The notes beneath the pieces are model-generated. The model searched no databases. It had not been told where the DNA came from and saw only the letters and a program-made list of their open reading frames with translations. A program made the translations under genes and the position numbers. Shown one piece after another: positions 52,468-61,142 of a stretch of DNA of 64,000 nucleotides. Where the stretch lies: positions 219,448 through 283,447 of the forward strand of contig VWZP01002438.1 of the NCBI GenBank assembly GCA_013396995.1. Reading direction: 5' to 3'. The stretch comes from Dicaeum eximium. Lineage: Eukaryota > Chordata > Aves > Passeriformes > Dicaeidae. Position 1 is the first letter of the stretch. Every line of letters starts with the position of its first letter.

Positions 52468-52537
52468 TGCAAAATGGACAATGAAGGGGTTGCAAGAAAT
52501 GAAAGACCACAAATACTGATGGCTTTGTTTGCACAAT

Positions 52538-52546
52538 TTTATTAAA
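52538..52546. terminator. Overlapping poly(A) signals of RBIS and E2F5
   Basis: The 9-bp TTTATTAAA contains ATTAAA on the plus strand (52541-52546), 74 bp after the RBIS stop, and AATAAA on the minus strand (52543-52538), about 600 bp after the E2F5 stop. The two hexamers overlap by three bases, so convergent mRNAs would overlap at their ends. A further minus-strand ATTAAA lies at 52584-52579 as an alternative for E2F5. Confidence 0.6.
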
Positions 52547-53144
52547 AAAATCTTGTTAATATACAAGTATTGGCACACTTTAATACAAACTACAAACAGA
52601 CCTTTCCTATCATCTAGGAAAGTGGAATGTCAGAAGTCAGTGTGAGAAACTTAAAGTGCTAAAACAGAAGGCACTTCACAAAATAGGTTCACTGAAACAG
52701 TTTAGCATAACTCAAGTTGATACCCTTCACTTTTCAACTTGGCAGTGAAAGCTTCAAAATTGTTTGAAAAGTTAAAATATAGAAAGCTTCTTGGCAGTAA
52801 AGCTTCAAAGAAAATGCTGTTAACTGTGAGCAAGAAGCCTAATCACTTTTTTAAAAATTATCAAAAGGCTATAAAGGATTTTCACTTTTCTTACTAAAGA
52901 AAGCTCCAAACAATTGGCTTAGACAGAAAAACACTCAGGTGAAAAAGTGCCAGAATTTTTGATAAGAGCCCTTTTTTCTTGTTCTTGAATTTGTTTTGTG
53001 AAGTAGTTAAAGGAAGCAAAAGGAAACACACTCCCAGAGTCAGTGAACTAAGAAGTTATACATTCATTATTCAAATACTTAGGTTATGAAGAAGTCTAGA
53101 ATGTTACAGTTAGAGGTAGATAAGTAGTCTGTTTGACACAATAT
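52547..53144 (-). other. E2F5: Probable E2F5 3' UTR
   Basis: AT-rich sequence between the E2F5 stop and the shared poly(A) signal, with no open frame of note. Assigned by position only. Confidence 0.55.
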
Positions 53145-53254
53145 CTAATAATTTAGTATCTGCACATCAAAGAGATCACAGACTCCTTCATTATCATCCA
53201 GGTTAAAGTTGTAGTCATCTCCGGGAGTAGGAGAGAGTCGTAAGAGAGGAAAAA
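53145..53254 (-). CDS. E2F5: E2F5 last coding exon, pocket-protein binding
   Basis: 110 nt after acceptor CTTTACAG. It encodes [20 protein letters not shown], then [15 protein letters not shown] and TAG (53147-53145). [13 protein letters not shown] sequence is the transactivation and pocket-binding core of E2F4/5. Confidence 0.95.
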
Positions 53255-56200
53255 CTGTAAAGCAGGAATAGTTTAGTTTAAATTAAAACACTTTTGGAAA
53301 ATCAGCCCTATCATATTTCAGTATGTTTGTCATCAGGGTTAGTCTTAATAATTAAAATGGTCCTGATAATCTGACAAGCTCACTGAGATACATACCATGA
53401 AAACCTGTACTGCATTCAAACTAAGGCAGTAAGTGATGCATCTGCCAGTTTTTGCTTGGTATTTTAAGTCAGTTTGCTGAAGTACAATGATAGCTGTGGA
53501 ATATAGGTTTAATTTCTTCTGCAGCAAAGGAGTTCCTGAGCAGCTTTTGAAAACTTTAACCAGAAAGCCATAACTTATATTACTTCGTCTTGTTACAATA
53601 TTGCATGTATCAGCCTTCAAGTAAGTAAGGAACTTAGCATTATCTCTATTTCTACTGAAGGGAAATGGAGGCTAGCACTTCGTCTCTGCACTGCGTTTCA
53701 AGCGTGGACTCGAAGCTGTCTTTGTGGGGGGAATGCAAAAAGAGAAGCCTCAGCCCTCACTCAGCATTGCAGGAACTCTTAATACAGCGTACATGAGCTG
53801 GGCATGCCATCCCTGCTCTAGAATGGAGGCTGTTTCCATGTTAACCACACACTGGCACGTTCACAGAATCCCATCTTGCCCCTTGGATCTTATAACCATG
53901 TCTCTTTCTGGATGAGCCCTGAAGTGGTCTGCTTACAGGTCTTACAAAACACAGGGCAAAAGGAACAAAGCAAGTCAAGTTCTCCTCCTTGCCTGGCACC
54001 TCAGTGAGAGTGGCAGAGGGGTAGGCAGCACGTGAATTCTGTAGTAGCTGGTTCAGTACTGCACTCATGGCTAAAGACGTGCAAGAACAGAAATGGGTGA
54101 CATCTGTTCTTTTAGTGTACCACAGCTAGACAAGTACCAGTCTGCATCCAGAACTATATTCTGCAATATTTATTCAAAGCACCTGCACAGAGCTTTAGGC
54201 AGAATAGTATTAAACCAGACTTATTTTTTTTAAGGCAGCACTAGTCATCAGCCGCTTCTTTCTTCGTCACTAAATTAAGTACTGGTGGGTTATTCATGCA
54301 TGTAAGTGCTTGTTGGATTAAGGTTTTCCTATTTTGACTGTTAAATAAAACTGTTGCAGGGAATAGAAAGGGGAGCAAAGACAAGAGTGACAGAGGCGGC
54401 AACACAGGAAAGAAGTAGTTTCATACTGACTTTTAGCATCAGATTTAACAGATGCCTTCTAAGTGCTGTTCACACAAAAACCATGCTGCTACTTGTGACT
54501 ATTAGAAAAGATGCTAAATACTTACCATCAGAAGACATGAGTTCATCAATAATATCTCCACTGATATTTCCTGTGAAAGACAGGAACACATGCTTTATGT
54601 ATGTGGGGTTTTTTTAATATGCGTTTATAGCAGTCAACACGTTCTTTGCATTAAAACACTGAATTGCCAAGTACACTATGGCTTGTGCAGTATAATGCCA
54701 TGTACGTGTAAAATATATTTATCTTTGTATCCCTCAGTTTTTCCCCCCAGTACATTGTTCCCACTTATCTGTTAAAACCCAAGAGCCATATACATCATGA
54801 GGCTTATTTGGTGGCAAAGAAACTCATTTGCTCAAAATTGGTATGCTCCTCAGAGCTGCCTCAGTGGCTTCATTAGAAGATAAACAGAGGCCTTTTTTCT
54901 CCTCTGTGTAACTCATTGGTAATTTAGTCACAAAGAAGGACTCGGGGAGCCAGTGAAATATGTAAACAGCAACTACTGCTTCCTACCTGCAGGCTCCTCC
55001 ATCTTTGCAATGTCAAATGAGTTTGGCTTGAGAATGCAGTTGACATCCAGAGGCAGCAGGCTCTGGTAGTCACTGGAGCTGGCTGAGGCTTGGGCACTGT
55101 CTCCAGACAGGCTGGGATAGAGCTCTGGCTCTGGAAGGCTGGAGTAAGGGGCTGCGGGGGCTGCGCTGTCCTGCTGGGTGCTGCCATCTGCGTGGACAGG
55201 GAGGCGTGTTACAAGTCTGTTATGGTGAAGCAGAACACACAGCACCTGCCCCCAGCTTTGTCTTTGGAGGAGAACATGGCCAATGTCAGGGATCAGGTGA
55301 GAGGAGTCTTCCCCTTCCACAGTCACAGGTACAATTTAATTAATTGTCAATTAATTAAAGGTCAATAAATGAAGGTAATCAGGACCCCTCAGGAATGCAG
55401 TTGTAATACAGCATTTTCTTAAATCTTTTCCTATTACCTATTAATTTACTATTACTATGAAGAAAAATACCTGATATTCAGGCAGCCTCTTACTGTGGCT
55501 ATGTGGAAGAAGGTAAGCGACCTTGTGGTACAATAGCTGGAGCTGGTGCCTGTATTATCAGTCTCATTAAAAGGTACACGTTCAAATCATATCCTCCGTC
55601 AAGAGGTTTGCAATTTTGCTCCATTTTTTTCTCCATGGAGAAGCACCTCAGAATAATTACCAGGATTACATCCAAAACCTGTTCAGTGTAAGATGGTAAG
55701 ATGTGAGGGAAGCATCTGTTTCACCAGACAGAAGAGGAAGAGGTGTCTCTGTAACCTCCTGAGAGCTGTTACTAAGCCCCTGGAGTAGTTTTTTAATGGA
55801 CAGCTGCTACCCTATGCAAATTCTTTATCTTTCCTTTGTCTAACCCTTTTCTTAATAGTTCCTTCTTTCCCTCCAGCTGCCTTCCTCCCCCACCCATCAG
55901 AAGTAGGAAAACCCCTGTAACCACCTGATGGTGTGTCCGCAACTGCTGTTTGTGGTAACTCCTGTGCTTGGTTCGGGTCGTGTTCTGGGGGATTGGGAGG
56001 AGCTGCAGCTGGTTTAAGTGGAGTCGCTGGAGCTGCAGGCTGAGATGGGGGCTGTGCAAGGTCATCGGGTGGAGGAACTGGAAACACCGTGGGCTTGGAG
56101 GCGCTCGATTCTTTATTTATAAGCAGCACATGGATAGGTCCTGAACTACTTTTAAGATTGATCTGGTATTTCTGCTGTCCGTTCTGTCCCTGTAAAGATG

Positions 56201-59200
56201 TTGTATTATGAAAGTTACTGTTCCTTGAGAACTTGGAACTGTACAAGGTGATAAAGACAAAATTCAGCTATTTTAGTCCTCAACAAAAAGAAAAAAAAAA
56301 AATCCAACATCACAGCTGCTAACTTGGGTCCTGCAGAGAACCTTACCATTACCTGAACGGATTTCAGCAGAGATGGACAAAGATAGTACCACTGATCAGC
56401 TTCATGGCTCTAGCCTTGGATGCTTTTACCAATATTAGACTGTGCTTAGCCTCACTAAAAATAGCTTGTGAAACTTCTCAGGTGAATTTCAGCCTTCTAT
56501 AAGCACAGTGGCTAGCACGCTTCATACAATGCTCTCTCCCAACTATGTAAACACTATTTAAAACCAAGCACTGCAACAACAAAAAAGTTAAAAGATGGAC
56601 AGAAGTAAAGAATTGGGCCTCCTACTTGAATCTTGCCAATTTAATCCTTTTGGCTAAAGTGAGATTGCAGTCTGTTTCTCTATCCAGTCTAGTACCATGA
56701 GACTAAAGATAAATTACATCAAAACTAAATCTAGAAGGCTTTTTCATAAGAAATCCATTTTAACAATATGACAGAGAAACCTGACACATAAAAGTCACTG
56801 AGTTCTCAAGAGAATTCATGACAACTATGCATTATTTTGAAAGCTGCAACATTTAAAAGCAAGAGAGACAAAGAAACCCCTTATGTATTTTGCTTTTAAT
56901 AGAAGGCAGGGTTACCATTAGTCTAAGTGTATAAAACCCCCTTCTTTCTGTCCGGCCTCCCTCTTCTCAACTGAAACAATCCTAATCCTTTCTCCTCCTT
57001 TCTCTCCTCCTCTTGCACATGGATAGATAAATCCCCTGCTCTAAAACAGCTCTGCCACTATTGCTCTAGAACACTTAGGTAAACAAGAAACCAGTACATA
57101 CCATTTCAGGTCTAGGTACTTCTAACTGTGTACCACAAGGTGCTTGAATTGCTAGAAGTGTATCTCCTGGTTAAACAGCAATTTTTAAGAAAGTGTTAGG
57201 TGTATTTTCCTTAAGTCTTGTATAGTATCCACTCAAATGAGATCTGGAAATTCTCTAGGGCCACTTAAACTACTGCATGATTTAGCATATATAAACTTGC
57301 AGTAGGACGTGTAGTCCCTCTAAGATCCAAGTATACTGCATAGTATAAATCACAGAATTCCAATACTAAGATCATAGTTGCAAAAACCTCACAACAGGAC
57401 AAGATTTACCATGTTCTTTACCCATTTGTCTTCTAGTTGTATATATAACATAAGGTGAAAATATTTAACTAGTTCATTTTTTCATATAATCAAAGAATCA
57501 TTTTGGTTGGAAAAGACCTCCAAGATCATCGAGTCCAGCCTTTGACTGATCACCACCTTGTCAACTAGACCACAGCACTAAGTGTCATGTCCAGTTGTTT
57601 CTTGAATACCTCCATGGATAGTGGCTCCACCATCTTCCAGGGAAGCCTGATCCAATGCTTAACCACCCTCTCTCGAAGAAATTTTTCCTGGTGTCCAACC
57701 TGAACCTCCTCAGTGCAGCTTGAGGCCATGCCCTCTTGTCCTGTCACTGGTTGCCTGGGAGAAAAGACTGACCCCCACCTGGCTACAGCCTCCTTTCAGG
57801 TACTTGTAGACAGTGATAAGGTCTCCCTTGAACCTCCTTTTCTCCAGGCTAAACACCCCCACCTCCCTCAGCCGCTCCTCATTTGGCTTCAGCTAAACCA
57901 GCTCTCTGGTCTAGCTCACTTTATGACTTTGATGACTGGTGGTGCTACAGAGATTTAACAGAAGGAAGAAGAGGTATTAATGTTCATCTTCAGTGCCAGC
58001 ACTTCCAAGTATCTAAGGTCATGGCTTCCACAGCACATACAACTGGCATGTAACAGCTGTCTGTCACGCTCATCTGTGGTTTAGTATGCACATTAAAATA
58101 TGTTGGTTAAAATCAGGGGACCATATTTACATGTACAGCATTGGCACAATACTACAAGCAAGGCTACTTGCTTACCTGCACATCATTTCCTCTTTGTCCA
58201 TAACTAATTTGGAATAACACCCTTCTCTGCCTCCTAAGAAACACTTAGGTGAAGTACTATGTGAGCACCATGCCAGCTGCCTCCATGTTTTGTAATGGCT
58301 AACCTCTTTTTAATAACAGCCCATTTTTGTTAAATTCTGCAGTAGTTTTCTAATCTTGTGTTTTTATTTTTAAAAATCTTCCTTGTGGCAAAGAAAATAT
58401 AGTTTTGAGCATAGCTGGAGGCTGAACAACAATCTTCCCTTGGGTGCCCCCTAATCAGGAGATGATGTCCAGGGAAGTAACCTCTGCCAGCATTTCCCAG
58501 CAATTTCTTCAAACCACCTGTACAGGAATCCTTTCAATTTAGTAGCAATGCCGCATCCTTGATCTTCCACTGGCTCCATTTATACAGCACCACAAGCTTT
58601 GTCTGGCCACAGTTGCCACCAGAAAATGATACAAAATTTGGATCTTCCTGGTTGTTCTGGAGGATTGGACCAACATGTCCTGTCTCTGGTTCCATTAATG
58701 GCCTATGGCAAGCTGCTGGAAAGTATGAATACCAAAAAAGATGTCCAAAACCAGGACTCCAGCTGAGCTTCCATTCTACACAATCTGTGACTACAACTAG
58801 AAAATGCCAGAACTTGGTAGCCATGAACATTATGAGACCTCTACCTAGTAATGATCACTATTTGGTACTTCTCAATTCAAAATACTTGCAGGAAAAAAGC
58901 AGGTTAGTTAGCAAGTTGTTTTTCAAGAAATTGTTCATTTCAGAAATACAGCCTAGCAGCAACTTACCATTGAAGCAGTTGCAGATATCTTCATGGGTGA
59001 CATATGAAAATGTAATTTATGTCAAGGAACATTTTTCTTAAAACAATACAAAACTGGTATTTTCTGCCCTTCAGAAGTTTGTCCAAACTGAGCCTAAACT
59101 ATAACATTATTATTGTTAGAGGTGTAATCAAGGCATTATTTTTGACTTTCAGAATGGCTTGTTACAAATAACAAGAGTTCTGTGTTTTAAAGAAAATACA

Positions 59201-61142
59201 AAAAGAAAAACCGTTGTGTAGCTTGAATGAGAAGAGATTCTTCTAAAAAAGGAGAACATGTAAAATCTTGTTTTGAAGAAGACCATTTACCTTGCTAATT
59301 TAACAATACAGAATTCAGGTATGTATCAGCATTTCCTAGAATCACACAAAAATACTGCTAGAGGGAACTTCAGAATTCATCTGCCATCCCATTCCTCTGC
59401 CTCAAGGTAGGATTAATCCACTGTTCAGACATTCCAGACAGATGTTTGTCTTTCCTCTTCTGCAAAACCTCAAGTGACAGATACTCCACCACCTGCCTGG
59501 GGGATCAATTACAGTGCTAGCTCTACCAAAAGCTTCTCCTAACATATAACTTCAATCTCCTTTGCTACAAAATCAATTTTACAGAAACAGTTTCTGAACA
59601 GAAACTTCAGGAATTTTAAAGTACTTATCAACAGTGTTATAGATAGGAAAAGTACTTTCCTGCTTCCATTCTCAGGTGTCTGTTTTGCAAGACAGCTAAA
59701 CACATGTTTACAACTCTCTGGTATTTATATACAGGATTTTTTTCCCAATTTGAAACCCAACAAGCTTCAGGACTTGGTCAACTCCATTAATCTTTCGGTG
59801 ATAGCTTAATATTTTCAAAAGAATGAAGCAACAAAAAAGATTCATGTAAAGCACTGGTAACAAAATAGAAATTTAAGTTCTGGAAAGCAGTATCACTAAT
59901 TTCAAGTAAGACACTAGGATTATACTATTGACTTAATAGTTACTGCTGTACATATATATATATATACATATATGCTTAATTATTTTCATGTTACCAATCA
60001 CAGTCATGGAAGTTAAAAAGTCATGTAAATAAGATTTATATCTTCTTTTGTTGAAGCAAATCCTAAAAAGATACTTGCCTTACCTTGCTAAATGCTTTAT
60101 CTTTATGCATTATACATTATGCTTTATCCATTACCTACACTTTAACTGTTGCTTTAATTCTAGTTCCAAAATGCACATATTAATTTAAAAGGATATTGGT
60201 TGTTTGTAGAATCATCCATGACATTCTTGATACTTTGCTGAAGCCAGAGTTTCTGCTGATCCAATTCTTTTTCTTTTAGCTCTAAATCTTCAATTTCAGC
60301 TTCCAGATACCTCAGCCTGTCTATGACTTCTTTTGTATTGCAGCCAGCACCTACTCCTCTTAAAAAGGTTAAAAGGGTTCATGAAACCACAAATGAAAAA
60401 TCTAAAGCAAACATGATAATTTCGTGAGATTATTTTCAACATTTGGAAAATCTACTAATATTCAATATGAAGGAAATGAGCATTTAACCTCCCAGTACTG
60501 TTTTGACAGGAAAATGAAAATTCTTTAATTCAGATCAAATTTAGAATTTCCCTCTACAAAAATTTATCTTCTTTTGGAATGCTTTTTCTTTTCTGTGTTG
60601 GAACTGTTTTGCAGGCCCTAACTCCTTCCCCTATAATTCTTATCTTGAGCTTATACCTTCAGAGACCTAAGAGAAAATAGGCAGTGACAGTGGTAGGGCA
60701 GATAGGTGGAGACAGTGTGTCCTGACAGCCCTCCCAGCTTCATTCATGGGTGAACTTTTCAACTACAAGGGCTAGTTATAAAGTAGCACTGCAAGTTTTC
60801 CGAAAGTTTCTCTTCAGTGTGCTTTAAACTTGATTTTATGTATCACAGATACAAGTTAAAGCGAAAACAAATACAGTTCATTTGCAACTTTATTGTACTT
60901 CTACAACATCATATTGCTCAGTGATTAGCACAATGTTAATTTTATGGCGTCATATCTAGTCAGAAGAAGTAGAAAGAGGCAAATTTTGATGCTCTTAGGC
61001 ATGTGAAAATTTGCAGAGGTGACATAACTTACTTCCACTGAATGCTGTTTTTTGACTTCTTCTCAATGAGATCAATCCCCTCCAGAACGTTGGTGATATC
61101 ATAGATCCTTCTCTTCTGCCTCACAGCAAGCGTATCAGCAGC
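53145..61142 (-). CDS. E2F5: E2F transcription factor 5 gene, last eight coding exons (partial)
   Basis: Nuclear E2F-family regulator that heterodimerises with DP proteins and binds p107/p130-type pocket proteins. Exons on the minus strand are 61142-61033, 60358-60197, 59011-58968, 57166-57102, 56189-55925, 55187-54987, 54570-54526 and 53254-53145, totalling 1,002 nt (333 residues plus TAG). Phases agree throughout. Domains in order are the end of the winged-helix DNA-binding domain ([20 protein letters not shown]), the leucine-zipper dimerisation helix ([20 protein letters not shown]), the marked box ([15 protein letters not shown] to IHVLLINK), a Pro/Ser/Ala-rich stretch, and the pocket-binding C-terminus ([20 protein letters not shown] through [11 protein letters not shown]). 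QILNY distinguishes E2F5 from E2F4. One intron is AT-AC. The 201-nt exon is not in the human protein as I recall it. The first exons lie beyond 64,000. Confidence 0.93.
54526..54570 (-). CDS. E2F5: E2F5 short exon
   Basis: 45 nt with acceptor TTTCACAG and donor TGATG|GTAAGT. It encodes [14 protein letters not shown], which matches human [14 protein letters not shown]. Confidence 0.93.
54987..55187 (-). CDS. E2F5: E2F5 exon of 201 nt, frame-preserving
   Basis: Acceptor CCACGCAG and donor CCTGCAG|GTAGGA. It encodes [20 protein letters not shown] through [19 protein letters not shown] to EEPA, a Ser/Pro/acidic tract. Both flanking junctions have the same phase, so skipping keeps frame and joins TPS to [11 protein letters not shown], as in the human protein I remember. 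It is open throughout with good splice sites. Vaguely similar acidic sequence occurs at this place in E2F4. Confidence 0.82.
55925..56189 (-). CDS. E2F5: E2F5 exon, marked box end and Pro-rich linker
   Basis: 265 nt after acceptor TTTACAG. It encodes [20 protein letters not shown] and [13 protein letters not shown], then [16 protein letters not shown] and further Pro/Ala-rich sequence to ADTPS. Donor CATCAG|GTGGTT. Confidence 0.93.
57102..57166 (-). CDS. E2F5: E2F5 exon, marked box
   Basis: 65 nt with acceptor TTAACCAG and donor GAAATG|GTATGT. It encodes [20 protein letters not shown] and M. Confidence 0.93.
57488..57905 (-). mobile_element. CR1 LINE 3'-end fragment
   Basis: The plus strand reads the reversed tail: ATCAAAGAATCATTTTGG, AAGATCATCGAGTCCAGCC, then GGGAAGCCTGATCCAATG and TCTCCCTTGAACCTCC. 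The minus strand carries [20 protein letters not shown], the CR1 ORF2 end. It is about 420 bp, one of the better preserved copies, in an E2F5 intron. Confidence 0.88.
58968..59011 (-). CDS. E2F5: E2F5 exon, marked box start; AT-AC acceptor
   Basis: 44 nt encoding [14 protein letters not shown] plus a split Gly. The intron before it ends AAATTAC, not AG. Reading further upstream meets an in-frame TAA with no AG in between, so the AC acceptor is required. Donor AATG|GTAAGT is ordinary. Confidence 0.92.
59338..59580 (-). mobile_element. Old CR1-like fragment
   Basis: ACTCCACCACCTGCCTGGGG, CCAAAAGCTTCTCCTAACAT and the preceding CATCTGCCATCCCATTCC follow the reversed CR1 tail pattern with heavy divergence. 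It lies inside the AT-AC intron of E2F5. Confidence 0.5.
59951..59974. repeat. Short AT microsatellite
   Basis: A (TA)n run bounded by ACATATA motifs within the E2F5 AT-AC intron. Confidence 0.8.
60197..60358 (-). CDS. E2F5: E2F5 exon, dimerisation zipper; AT-AC donor
   Basis: 162 nt after acceptor TTTTTAAG. It encodes [20 protein letters not shown] through [16 protein letters not shown], the leucine-zipper helix. It ends AACAACCA and is followed by ATATCCTTTT, the U12-type AT-AC donor; there is no GT. Confidence 0.92.
61033..61142 (-). CDS. E2F5: E2F5 exon, end of DNA-binding domain
   Basis: 110 nt with acceptor CTCCACAG and donor TGGAA|GTAAGT. It encodes [20 protein letters not shown] and continues to [13 protein letters not shown] is the E2F DNA-contact motif. 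Confidence 0.94.

Larger units (their letters stand above)
59012..60196 (-). other. E2F5: E2F5 U12-type AT-AC intron
   Basis: 1,185 bp. Donor ATATCCTTTT (60196-60187) fits the U12 consensus. Branch site TTCCTTGAC (59029-59021) fits the TTCCTTRAC consensus and ends 8 bases before the terminal AC (59013-59012). It also contains an old CR1-like fragment. E2F genes are a known U12-intron family. Confidence 0.9.

Noticed and set aside
58559..59041. 160-codon plus-strand frame
   Set aside because: It runs antisense across a confirmed E2F5 exon and has no family resemblance or composition of a real protein.
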